From Bacteroidia bacterium (GTDB lineage Bacteria; Bacteroidota; Bacteroidia; Cytophagales; Cyclobacteriaceae), in contig JAAURZ010000059.1 of assembly GCA_012031955.1 (NCBI GenBank), forward strand, positions 1 to 9,013: 9,013 nt of DNA, written 5' to 3'. Positions within the stretch are counted from its first letter, which is position 1. The number at the start of each line of letters is the position of its first letter. The position numbers and the translations under genes were made by a program. Below, in pieces: positions 1-8,161 of the stretch. A model generated the notes under the pieces. That model was not told the origin of the DNA and searched no databases. It saw only the letters and a program-made list of their open reading frames with translations.

Positions 1-150
1 GACGGAAGCCGGGCCGTACGTCGCGATGTGAAGCTGGGCCGCAAGAATCCTGAGCACTTCGAAGTGCTTGAAGGCCTGCAACCCGGCGACCGCGTGATCA
101 CCTCGTCTTACGAAAACTTCGGCAACAACGAGGTGCTGATCCTGAACTAA
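1..150 (+). CDS. RND/HlyD-type efflux periplasmic adaptor, C-terminal end (partial)
   Basis: Frame 1 is open from the window edge to a TAA at 148-150, giving the last 49 residues of a protein that starts upstream. The fragment carries the usual tail of MacA/AcrA-like membrane fusion proteins: a V-K-L-G-R-K-N strand, then F-E-V-L-E-G-L-Q-P-G-D-R-V-I, then S-S-Y-E-N-F and a short hydrophobic end (V-L-I-L-N). In this family the adaptor is anchored in the inner membrane and bridges the permease to a TolC-type outer-membrane channel. The ATPase follows 106 bases downstream on the same strand, which fits the adaptor-ATPase-permease order common in Bacteroidota. The family call rests on a short tail, but that tail is characteristic. 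The subfamily and substrate cannot be told. Confidence 0.8.
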   Translation, partial: DGSRAVRRDVKLGRKNPEHFEVLEGLQPGDRVITSSYENFGNNEVLILN

Positions 151-256
151 CTGTAACCATGCACGAAAACTGAAGTATAGACAATTGGATAAATAAGTTG
201 ATAACACACAACTAACATCGAACGCAAACCATCACAACGTAGTAAACACCCTAACC
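151..256 (+). other. A/C-rich leader between adaptor and ATPase genes
   Basis: These 106 bases separate two co-directional genes. They are A- and C-rich, especially 200-256, and show no Shine-Dalgarno motif before the ATG at 257. No convincing terminator or promoter was seen, so read-through from the adaptor gene is likely. An A-rich leader without a Shine-Dalgarno sequence is typical of Bacteroidota initiation regions. Confidence 0.4.
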
Positions 257-946
257 ATGATCAAATTAAAAAACTTAGAAAAAGTCTACACCACCGAAGA
301 AGTAGAAACAACCGCCTTAAATAACATTAACCTTGAGATCAAGGAGGGCGAGTTTGTGGCAATTATGGGGCCTTCAGGCTGCGGAAAATCAACACTGTTG
401 AACATCCTGGGGCTGTTGGACAACCCCTCTAACGGCGAGTATCATTTTGGCGACCACGAAGTATCCAGGTACTCCGAGCGCCAGCGTGCACAACTGAGAA
501 AGGGTTCGATCGGCTTTGTATTCCAGAGCTTCAACCTTATCGATGAATTGACGGTGTTCGAGAACGTGGAACTTCCGCTTCTCTACATGAAGGTTCCTTC
601 GGCGGAAAGAAAGCAACGCGTAGAAGAAGTGCTTGAGCGAATGAACATCATGCATCGCCGCAATCATTTCCCACAGCAGTTGTCAGGTGGTCAGCAGCAG
701 CGTGTTGCTATTTCGCGGGCCATTGTAGCCAAGCCACGTGTAATTCTTGCTGATGAACCTACAGGTAACCTCGACTCTGCCAACGGTGAAGAGGTGATGA
801 AACTGTTGTCGCAGCTCAACGAAGAGGGCACTACTATTGTAATGGTAACGCACTCACCGTACGATGCCAACTACGCGCATCGCATTGTGAACCTGTTCGA
901 CGGCAAGGTGGTGACCGAGAACATCAAAGAGCATTTCCATATCTGA
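257..946 (+). CDS. ABC transporter ATP-binding protein (MacB/LolD-type)
   Basis: This is an intact 229-residue ABC ATPase that would energise the permeases downstream. All nucleotide-binding motifs are present: Walker [10 protein letters not shown] at residues 38-46, Q-loop glutamine at 90 in [10 protein letters not shown], signature LSGGQQQR at 142-149, Walker B VILADEP at 162-168 with catalytic Glu167, D-loop around NLDS 171-174, and the H-loop His199 in VTHS. The length and the text [22 protein letters not shown] place it in the MacB/LolD/FtsE group, whose members drive mechanotransmission permeases rather than carry solute through the membrane. The ATPase is a separate polypeptide, unlike E. 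coli MacB, where it is fused to the permease. The ATG at 257 is the only sensible start, with AACC just before it and no Shine-Dalgarno motif. The substrate is unknown. Confidence 0.95.
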   Translation: MIKLKNLEKVYTTEEVETTALNNINLEIKEGEFVAIMGPSGCGKSTLLNILGLLDNPSNGEYHFGDHEVSRYSERQRAQLRKGSIGFVFQSFNLIDELTVFENVELPLLYMKVPSAERKQRVEEVLERMNIMHRRNHFPQQLSGGQQQRVAISRAIVAKPRVILADEPTGNLDSANGEEVMKLLSQLNEEGTTIVMVTHSPYDANYAHRIVNLFDGKVVTENIKEHFHI

Positions 947-1057
947 TTCTCAAATAGGGTAAACAAACATCTGGCATTGGCGTGAGGCTGATGGACTATC
1001 GATGGCGGTCGTGATCGTCTGCCGGTCTTCACGTTGATGCCATTTTCTTTGACTTGT

Positions 1058-1094
1058 TACTTGGTATTGCAAGGTACTTACCTATAAATAATTG
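1058..1094 (+). promoter_or_regulatory. Possible promoter/operator upstream of permease 1
   Basis: The 233-base gap between ATPase and permease 1 (947-1179) holds no gene that I can support. Within it, TACTT occurs at 1058-1062 and again at 1075-1079. GGTA-CT-TACC at 1073-1082 is a short perfect inverted repeat. TTGG at 1061-1064 is followed 18 bases later by TATAAATA at 1083-1090, a plausible promoter core with an overlapping operator. This is pattern reading only. The spacing is reasonable, but neither box matches the Bacteroidota TTTG/TAnnTTTG consensus well. Confidence 0.3.
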
Positions 1095-1179
1095 CGCTTC
1101 CGTGCAACGCCGTGAGTTGTCGGTGCGTCTTTAAGAGTGAGTTTTGAACAGGCTCTTTATCAACCCGTAACACTCAACC

Positions 1180-3562
1180 ATGATCAAAAACTATCTGCTT
1201 ATTACGTTCCGCAGTTTGATGAAGAACAAATTGTTCATTTCCATCAACATTATCGGAATGGCCATCGCGCTTGCCTGCTGTATTGTAGGTTACTTTAATT
1301 ACGACTTCAACGCTACATTCGACGAGCATCATCAGAATGCCGCGACAATCTACAGGGTCAATTCAATCCGCGAATTTCAGAATGAACGCACCAAGTACGG
1401 TATTGTGCCCGTAGCGCTGGGCGAAATGATAAAAGAGAACGTGAAGGACGTCGACGCGGTAATGCGATACTCACCAGGTGGCGGCAACTTCAGGATAAAG
1501 GAAGAGCTTCTCGAAAACGAGTTGATGTACATCGACATTGAACTCTTTAATGTGTTCACGTTTGAGTTTGTAGAAGGTGCACCCGGCGATCCGCACGACA
1601 AGAGCGCGATGTATATCAATCAGACGCTCTCCAAAAAATATTTCGGCAACGAACCGGCGCTGGGAAAGACTGTTACCCAGTTGCTCGACAGCGGCAAGAC
1701 CAAGGACTTTGTGGTGGCTGGTGTGTTCAAAGACCAGCCTGCCAACTCGAGCCTGTTCGCAAGTGCCTACACATGTTACGACAACTACATTGACGATAAC
1801 GCGGAAGTGAACGCCAGGGGATGGTACTACCGGAATGCATTATTTGTACAGGTTAAGAATCCAGACAGAATCGCCTCAATAACGGATCAGGTGAGACCCT
1901 ACACGGAAATAACAACGTTGTACGCGAAGACTTTGTACTGCGTGAATTCCAACTCGAGCCGTTGCAAGGCATGGCCGTGCGCGACAGCTATAACGAAACA
2001 CCCGGCACATGGACGAAAGAAGGATCGCCCAAAGCGGCTATCATCGGCGTATCAGTGATGGCCATCTTCATTCTCCTCATAGCGTGCTTTAATCTTACCA
2101 ATTCTTCAATCGCCATTTCGTCGCGCCGGCTGAAAGAAATCGGATTGCGAAAGGTGCTGGGGAGCCTGCGCAAGCAGCTTATTGTTCAGTTTATTGGTGA
2201 GACCGCGGTCATTTGTCTTTTTTCTTTACTGCTCGGCATGCTCATTGCGGAGTATTTGCTGATTCCTGCATTCAACAACATGTGGGAGTTTCTGAAGCTC
2301 GAGAGCGATTACACTGGCAACCCGGGGTTCCTTGCATTTCTGGTAGGCGCATTATTATTCACGGCGCTGCTGGCCGGTGCATATCCGGCGTTCTATGTTA
2401 GTAAATTTCAACCCACGGAAATTCTGAAGGGCAAGGCCAAATTTGGAGGCAACAATTTCGTAACTTATTTTCTGTTATTTCTTCAGTTCTCCATATCCGT
2501 GCTGGGCATTGTGTGCGCTACCGCTTTTGTCGACAACGCCCGCTACCAGGAGTCGTTCGACCTCGGCTTCAACAAGGAGTCCGTCATATACACATACGTG
2601 GGCAACCGTTCTGACTATGAGACCTACCGCAATGTGCTGGCCGCGAACCCTGATATAATATCTATTGCGCACTCGCCGCACAATTTATATTCGAGCTGGT
2701 ACAATGATCCCATTAAGCACGAAGACAAGGAAATTGAAGTCGATATCATGGACGTGGGTGACAACTATCTGAAGACGATCGGCCTCAACCTGGTGGCCGG
2801 ACGCGACTTCGTGACCGACTCCGAAACGGATCGCAATGAATCGGTCATTGTAACCGAGGGATTGGCGAGGAAATTTGGATGGACCGACCCCATCGGAAAG
2901 GAAGTAGTGTGGATGGATACAGTAAAACTGTACGTGGTTGGCGTGATTGCCGACGTATACAACCGTGGACTGTGGGAAAAATTAGAGCCTCTCATGATCC
3001 GGTATGCCAGGCGCGACCGCGCCGGCTTCATGCTGGTGAACGCGCCGGCAAGCAAGATGGCAGAGATCAATACTTTTATGGAAACCAAGTGGAAGGAAAT
3101 GTTTCCCAATCGGATGTATAACGGCCGTTACATGGACGAGGGACGCTTGCCGAAGCTAACGAGGTAAATAACAATATCGTAAAAATGTTCGTGTTCCTTG
3201 GCGTGGTTGCGCTCATGCTGTCGGCCACCGGCCTCTTTACACTCGTTTCGCTCAACATCATCAAGAAGATGAAAGAGATCGGGGTGCGTAAAGTGTTGGG
3301 TGCTTCCATTGCAAACATCACGAAGGTGATCAACATCAGGTTCGGCATCGTGTTGTTGATAGGCTGCATTGCCGGGGGTGTGCTTGGAGCGCTGATGTCG
3401 GAAGCGCTGATGGCGAGTATTTGGGATTACTATCAGAAAGCGACCGTCGTTACCTTGTTCGTTTCTGCCATTGTTATGCTTGCCGTTTGTACAATTTCGA
3501 TAGGCTACAAGACCTACAGCACGGCGCGAATGAACCCGGTTACTACGTTGCGTGACGAGTGA
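1180..3562 (+). CDS. MacB-PCD/FtsX-type ABC transporter permease 1 (two frame breaks)
   Basis: One permease is spread over three frames: 1180 to about 1910, then to about 3141, then to the TGA at 3560-3562. Restoring one base near 1905-1912 and one in the G run at 3140-3142 gives 794 residues, the usual size for this Bacteroidota family. The first join gives NNVVREDF reading into the 1962 segment; the second gives LAEANEVNNNIVK reading into MFVFLG. An N-terminal membrane segment (residues about 18-39) is followed by a periplasmic MacB-PCD domain. The first FtsX unit has a membrane segment near 286-306 and the motif EIGLRKVLGS near 320. A central membrane segment lies near 430-450, then a second periplasmic domain. 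The last FtsX unit starts near 670 with EIGVRKVLGA near 700, and the C-terminus is NPVTTLRDE. It probably works with the ATPase and adaptor; substrate unknown. The breaks look like sequencing errors, though a pseudogene is not excluded. Confidence 0.88.
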
Positions 3563-3672
3563 AGCAGAATAATCTGATGCAATGCTGTAACAAGACTCAC
3601 CCGCATTTCGTCTTAGGGATGCCACCGCCATGGTAAACGCCCAAGCAAGATCCTTTTTAATGTAACAACTTT

Positions 3673-6088
3673 ATGCTGAGAAACTACTTTCGAGTGGCCT
3701 TCAGAAACATTCTGAAGCACAAATTCTTTTCTGCCATCAACATAGCGGGCATGGCCATTGGTATTACGTCGTGCCTTCTTATAGTACTGTATGTGGCAGA
3801 TGAAATGAGCTACGACAAATTTCACCACGATGCCGACCGCATATACCAGGTTGGCCTTCACGGACGCCTGGGTGGCCAGGATATAATGGTGGCCAATACC
3901 TGTCCACCGCTGGCCGCGGCACTGGTCAACGAAGTGACCGCAGTAGAGGCTTCCACACGCATCGCACAATACTTTGGCCAAGCCGTAATCAAGTATGAAG
4001 ACAAGGCCTTTACTGAACAAAAGGTGCTCTACGTCGATTCCAATTTCTTCGATTTCTTCAATTTCAAATTGATCGAAGGCGATCCGGAAACCGCGCTGAC
4101 AGATCCGGCCACTGTCGTTATCACGAAAGACATGGCCACCAAATACTTTGGAGATGAGCCAGGTATGGGTAAGCTGTTTACCATCGGCAACGACAACCGG
4201 TCTTTCAAGGTAACGGGTGTAACAGAAAACCCACCCGCTAATTCGCACTTCACATTTCATATGTTGATATCGGCTTCTTCCGCCGACTTTCTTCAGAGTA
4301 CCATCTGGCTAAATAATTTCCTTTACACTTATTTCAAACTGCACGAAAATGCCAGCCCAGATCAGGTGAATGACAAATACAATGAACTGGTTGAAAAGTA
4401 TGTGGGCCCCGAAGTGGAACGTTTTATGGGTACGCCCCTTGAGGAGATGCGCAAGCAAGGCGGCGCTTATGGATACCTTTCCACTAAACTGACGGACATC
4501 CACCTGCATTCCAAAGTGCAGGGCGACGTTGAGCCCGGTGGCGACATCACGTATGTATACTTGTTTGCTTCCATTGGCGTCTTTATTGTAATCATCGCGT
4601 GTATTAATTTTATGAACCTTTCAACCGCCCGCAGCGCCGGACGCGCCAAGGAGGTGGGGCTTCGCAAAACGCTTGGCTCGCTGCGCGGACAAATGATCGG
4701 ACAATTTCTGGCGGAGTCGATGGTGTATGCCTTCATCGCGGTGGTAATGGCGATAGTCGCCTGCTATTTTCTGTTGCCGTCTTTCAACTTACTTTCCGGT
4801 AAGGAATTGGGTATGCAGGTTCTGCTTTCACCCAGATTTATCGGAAGCGTAATTGCGCTCGTCGTCTTTGTCGGCCTGGTGTCGGGCAGCTATCCGGCCT
4901 TCTACCTCACGTCGTTCAACGCAGTGGAAGTGCTGAAAGGAAAAGTACGCGCCGGCATGCGCAGCAAAGCATTCGCAGTGTGCTGGTGGTTTTGCAGTTC
5001 ATGCTGTCCATTACGCTTATCATTTTCACCATCATTATATATCAGCAGATTCAGTTCATGCACGAGAAAAATCTTGGACTCGACAAAGACAATGTCTTGA
5101 TACTGGAGAACATGGATCGTCTCGGCACCAATAAAGAGCCATTCCGCAATGCGTTGGCCCAGCAGACAGGCATTGAAAAGGTAAGTTATACCAACAACAG
5201 TTTCCCCGGCGTCAATAACACCACGGTATTCAAGGCTGCCGGCTCCGATCAGGATCACATCATGGGACTCTATTATGCCGACTACGAACATTTCGACGTA
5301 ATGAAATTTCAGTTGAAAGAGGGTACGCTAGTTTTTCGCCGGACTTTCCTTCGGACTCGTCGGCCATTATCCTCAATGAGGCGGCTGCCAAAGAGTTTGG
5401 TTATGAAAATCCGCTCAACGAAGAGATACTTTACAACGGAGACGGAGACGGAACCACCACGACACGCTTGAAAGTAATTGGTATTCTAAAGGACTTCAAT
5501 TTCGAATCATTCAAGAACCAGGTTAGACCTATTTCGATACGGCTTACGCGTAACTCGCGCAACTTGTTGGTGCGCTATACGGGCAACCCGCAAGATTTAG
5601 TGGCTAGTGTACAAAAGATTTGGAAAGAACAGGCTCCCAATGAACCGTTTGAATATAAGTTTCTCGACCAGGAATTCGACGCATTGTTCCGGTCTGAGCA
5701 GCGCATGGGTAAGATATTCACCTTGTTTTCTGCGCTGGCTATTTTCATAGCATCTCTCGGTTTGTTTGCCCTCGCAGCTTTTACTGCCGAGCAGCGTACC
5801 AAAGAGATCGGCATTAGAAAAGCAATGGGAGCGACAGTATTTGGTCTTACCGTACTGCTGTCGAAAGAATTTACAAGGCTCGTTGTTATTTCGTTCGTTT
5901 TGGCTTCGGGTTTCGGCTGGTTTCTGGTGGATTACTGGCTGGAAGGTTTCGCCTACAGGATCGACATAAGCCCATGGGTGTTCGTTCTCAGTGGTTTGGC
6001 TGCGGTAATTGTGGCCTGGCTTACGGTCGGGTTTCAAGCAGTGAAGACGGCAAGCACCAATCCGGTAAACTCATTGCGATACGAATAA
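3673..6088 (+). CDS. MacB-PCD/FtsX-type ABC transporter permease 2 (two frame breaks)
   Basis: This is a second full-length paralogue of permease 1, 110 bases downstream. It is split at 4972-4974 and in the T run at 5332-5336. Adding one base at each site gives an 805-residue protein. The repaired text reads KAFRSVLVVLQF at the first join and EGTLVFSPDFPSD at the second. An N-terminal membrane segment (about residues 20-42) leads into MacB-PCD. The first FtsX unit has YLFASIGVFIVIIACINF and then EVGLRKTLGS near 327. A central membrane helix lies near 437-458, followed by another periplasmic domain. The second FtsX unit starts near 682 with EIGIRKAMGA near 712, and the end is NPVNSLRYE. The start is the ATG at 3673 (MLRNYFRVAFRN, the family's usual opening). 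It may pair with permease 1 or form its own complex with the same ATPase. Confidence 0.88.
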
Positions 6089-6106
6089 GGGTCAAACAAA
6101 ATTCTG

Positions 6107-6147
6107 AAGAACTGCCGAGCCTACCGCTGCGTGCAGTTCTTTTTTTT
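6107..6147 (+). terminator. Rho-independent terminator after permease 2
   Basis: AAGAACTGC at 6107-6115 pairs perfectly with GCAGTTCTT at 6133-6141, a 9-bp stem with a 17-base loop. An uninterrupted T run covers 6140-6147. It lies 18 bases after the permease 2 stop and should end the export operon. On the minus strand the same stem follows the kinase stop codon (6146-6148), with a shorter T-rich tail, so it may also serve the convergent kinase gene. Confidence 0.8.
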
Positions 6148-7263
6148 AGCGGGCAGGATGAACTGGTATTTCCATGGCAAAGGTAGAGCCCTTGCCTGGT
6201 GTGCTCACAACATTTATCGTACCCTGAACTTTGCCGATGGCTTTCTTGGCCATATACAGCCCGAGACCATTGCCCGTTGAAATGTCGACACCACGGAAAA
6301 ACGGATCGAATATTTTCTGTATTACATCGTCGGTCATACCGATACCATTGTCTCTTACCGTTAGCCGCAACGACGATGGGGAACGCGACCAATCGATGCT
6401 GATGCTGGGCTGGCTCGATTGGCGCGAGAACTGGATTGCGTTTTCAATCACACATTCAATGGCAATCATTATGAGTTCGCGGTTGGTGCGTATCACAGTT
6501 TGCGTATCGTTAGCGTGCGTGGTGAGACTTATCTTGTGGGCATCAATCACAGACCTGTGGTTCCCGATTATTTCAGCCACCACATGGTCGACCACCATGT
6601 CTTCGGTGTGAGACTGGCTGAGGTTGGTTGCATTGATTTTTTCCCCAATTTCTGAATGGTTCTTTCAAGCTTGGCGATTTGATTTTCAATGCGATTGATA
6701 TGCGAACCATTCTCGGGAGAATCAGGCTGCAACTTCACCAGATTGATGAGTCCGCTGATGGACGCGATGGGTCCCCGGAGGTCGTGCGACGAACGGTAGA
6801 GGAACAGTTCCAGTTCATCGATGGCTGCCAGCAACTTTTCATTCTTCTCCTGCAGCGTGTACACAAGTTCTTCGTTGCGTTTGCGCAAATGGAAATGTTC
6901 TATGCCCTTGTCGATAACCAGTTTCAGCGAATCTTTACTCCAGGGCTTCGAAACGTAATGGTAAATCTTGCCGTGGTTGATGGCGTTGACGATGTCGTTG
7001 ATGTCGGTGTAACCGGTAAGGACAATTCGTGTGGGAGCGGGGTGCCTGGGAATGAGTTTTTCCAGGAATTGAACGCCCGACATTTGAGGCATGCGCTGGT
7101 CTGTGATCACCAGTTTCACGTCTGGATGCTCGTCGAGCAGGGTGAGGCCGGCCATTCCCGAGGTGGCTGTTAGAACCTGGAATAGTCCCCTGAAAGTTGA
7201 TCGGAACACCACAAGATTATCCTCCTCGTCGTCGATATAAAGAATCTTGCTTTGGGGTTCCAT
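6146..7263 (-). CDS. Hybrid response regulator receiver / sensor histidine kinase (one frame break)
   Basis: Read on the minus strand from the ATG at 7263, this gene changes frame in the A/T run at 6637-6642. Restoring one base joins LGKK to INATNLSQSHTEDMVVD and gives 372 residues. The N-terminus is a receiver domain with acidic D11/D12, phospho-acceptor D55 in LVITDQRMP, T83 in RIVLTGYTD and K106 in VSKPW. A helical linker follows (about 110-150), then a HisKA box with H160 in SSHDLRGPIAS. The HATPase_c domain has the N-box Asn near 275, DNGIGM near 305, FDPFFRG, and GNGLGL near 331-336. All key residues are present, so the repaired kinase should be active. It has no transmembrane segment, so it is presumably cytoplasmic and phosphorylated through its receiver by another kinase. 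No DNA-binding output domain or partner regulator lies in the window. Its link to the neighbouring transporter is unproven. Confidence 0.9.
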
Positions 7264-7289
7264 GACCTAATTGCTTAAAGGTAATTATA

Positions 7290-7322
7290 GGATATATAGG
7301 CAAAATCGGTTCAAAAAGCAAA
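7290..7322 (-). promoter_or_regulatory. Candidate promoter of the receiver-kinase gene
   Basis: On the minus strand TTTG (plus 7319-7322) is followed, after 20 bases, by TATATATCC (plus 7290-7298). The downstream box ends 26 bases before the kinase ATG. This approximates the Bacteroidota TTTG-N19-21-TAnnTTTG arrangement. The downstream box keeps the TA but not the TTTG half, so the call is tentative. Confidence 0.35.
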
Positions 7323-7330
7323 GCCGACTG

Positions 7331-7456
7331 CTATTTTTTCATGAGGCTGATTGGTTCACTGGCGATATTTCGTGAAATCATGTGATATATCGTGATTTGT
7401 GAGACTCCGGCAGGTGCCAACCTGCTACCAAACGCCTGACCTACAAGCGTGGCCAT
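7331..7456 (-). CDS. Short ORF of unknown status, 41 aa
   Basis: An ATG at 7454-7456 opens a 41-residue minus-strand frame ending in TAG at 7331-7333. The middle reads RLAPAGVSQITIYH and the end reads ISRNIASEPISLMKK. It has no recognisable domain, signal peptide or membrane segment, and no clear ribosome binding site. It covers both direct repeats and the hairpin. It may therefore be a chance translation of an intergenic repeat element rather than a gene. It is reported because it fills an otherwise unexplained stretch. Confidence 0.2.
   Translation of the reverse strand: MATLVGQAFGSRLAPAGVSQITIYHMISRNIASEPISLMKK
7364..7398. repeat. Two 15-base direct repeats at a 20-base period
   Basis: GATATTTCGTGAAAT at 7364-7378 and GATATATCGTGATTT at 7384-7398 match at 13 of 15 positions. 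Their starts are 20 bases apart, about two helical turns. The first copy includes TTTC-GT-GAAA and the second includes the palindrome GATATATC. The arrangement would suit a regulator binding one face of the DNA, or it could be part of a dispersed repeat. Confidence 0.55.
7410..7425. repeat. Perfect 6-bp inverted repeat (small hairpin)
   Basis: GCAGGT at 7410-7415 and ACCTGC at 7420-7425 are exact inverted copies around a four-base loop. No T run follows on either strand, so it is not a typical terminator. It lies 12 bases after the direct repeats. It may be the foldback part of an intergenic repeat unit. Confidence 0.5.
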
Positions 7457-7460
7457 TTTT

Positions 7461-7466
7461 AAGGAG
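7461..7466 (+). promoter_or_regulatory. Shine-Dalgarno-like AAGGAG before an alternative SRPBCC start
   Basis: AAGGAG sits seven bases before the in-frame ATG at 7474. If used, it would give a 199-residue SRPBCC protein with an alanine-rich N-terminus (MALAAAAAM). Strong Shine-Dalgarno boxes are uncommon in Bacteroidota and not seen at the other starts here, so it may be coincidence. It is the only site that argues for a start upstream of 7576. Confidence 0.3.
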
Positions 7467-7575
7467 TGCTGGTATGGCTCTTGCGGCCGCTGCCGCTATG
7501 AGAACGCGTGACAATCGACATCCCTTTTCGGCAATATTATCCAAAGTACGACGGCCGTCTGTTGCCGAGTTCGCT

Positions 7576-8073
7576 ATGGACAGCTTAATCCCTATGAACA
7601 CAATTCAAACAAAGGCCAGTGCCACGCTCCGGAAGCTTTTCGGCGGCAAAGCCACCGCCACCTGTTCGGTGGTGATTAATAAACCTCCACAAGACCTCTA
7701 TGGGTTTCTGGAAAATATCGACAATTGGGTCTTGTTTTCCTTCCACGGTGTCTTCGAAGTGCAACAGCAATTTGGGATTCACAAAGTCCTCTCCGTCTGG
7801 GGCCCTGGTACCATCTCCTTATCGAAATCAGAACGGCATGGCATTCTGGACCACGTAGTTAACCTTTATTACGAAGACCATTGGAATGTATTCATGCGTA
7901 TAACACCACACGCCAAAGGATCGTACGTCAATTTCTCAGTTGAAAAACCGCTAACTATGCCGGCAATTTATTTCAACGAAAGGGTCAGAAAAATTGAGGA
8001 GCAGTTGTCGAAAACTTCAGGAATTCTTCGCGTAGCCAACCTTCTTGTCTTTGAACCCGCCGAAAGTGACTAA
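7576..8073 (+). CDS. SRPBCC (START/polyketide cyclase-like) family protein
   Basis: From the ATG at 7576 this gives 165 residues; an in-frame ATG at 7594 would give 159. The fold signature begins with TCSVVINKPPQDLYGFLENIDNW, the first strand and helices of SRPBCC proteins. It continues through HGILDHVVNLYY, a strand with VFMRITPHAKGSYVNFSV, and a final helix (FNERVRKIEEQLSKTSGIL). Members form a hydrophobic cavity for small ligands or catalysis. The ligand here is unknown, and no signal peptide or membrane segment is seen, so it is likely cytoplasmic. The start is uncertain: the frame stays open back to a GTG at 7399, and an ATG at 7474 has AAGGAG seven bases before it. The residues before 7576 do not resemble the domain. 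The gene is divergent from the kinase and convergent with the hydrolase. Confidence 0.75.
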   Translation: MDSLIPMNTIQTKASATLRKLFGGKATATCSVVINKPPQDLYGFLENIDNWVLFSFHGVFEVQQQFGIHKVLSVWGPGTISLSKSERHGILDHVVNLYYEDHWNVFMRITPHAKGSYVNFSVEKPLTMPAIYFNERVRKIEEQLSKTSGILRVANLLVFEPAESD

Positions 8074-8161
8074 GTCTTGGTTAGAGGGCCTAGTTAACTG
8101 AACAGAGTCCTTTCGGTTGGGTTACTCTCATTCATACTTTTCGTTTCAAAAGACATACTCA
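8074..8161. other. Convergent intergenic gap, no clear terminator
   Basis: These 88 bases separate the stops of the SRPBCC gene and the repaired hydrolase gene. CTTTT and AAAAG near 8137-8153 form a weak 5-bp inverted repeat. No convincing stem with a T run was found. Confidence 0.35.

Larger units (their letters stand above)
7264..7575. other. 312-base intergenic region between divergent genes
   Basis: This stretch lies between the kinase start and the likely SRPBCC start. It holds the kinase promoter candidate, two 15-base direct repeats (7364-7398), a 6-bp hairpin (7410-7425), a 41-codon minus-strand ORF (7331-7456) and an AAGGAG box (7461-7466). A frame from a GTG at 7399 runs into the SRPBCC gene. 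Its residues before 7576 (an alanine run and scattered arginines) do not look like part of that domain, so I treat the stretch as mainly non-coding. Confidence 0.45.

Noticed and set aside
3128..4260. Long minus-strand frames (167 and 215 aa) under the permease genes
   Set aside because: They lie antisense to well-supported permease coding sequence, have low-complexity His/Arg/Asn-rich or patternless content, and show no domain features.
5436..5453. GGAGAC-type tandem repeat in permease 2
   Set aside because: Only about two and a half copies, encoding a short Gly-Asp loop. Too short to call a repeat locus or a calcium-binding motif.
1180..6088. Both permeases as pseudogenes
   Set aside because: Reading quality is intact on both sides of every break, with no nonsense changes, large deletions or insertions. 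Repair yields exact full-length proteins.
6637..6642. Programmed -1 ribosomal frameshifting as the explanation of the kinase break
   Set aside because: The A run on the coding strand is slippery, but the same -1 type break occurs in four unrelated genes, several without a slippery heptamer. One technical cause is more economical.
6679..7173. Plus-strand 164-aa frame opposite the kinase
   Set aside because: It is antisense to the receiver and HisKA domains, whose motifs are complete on the minus strand.
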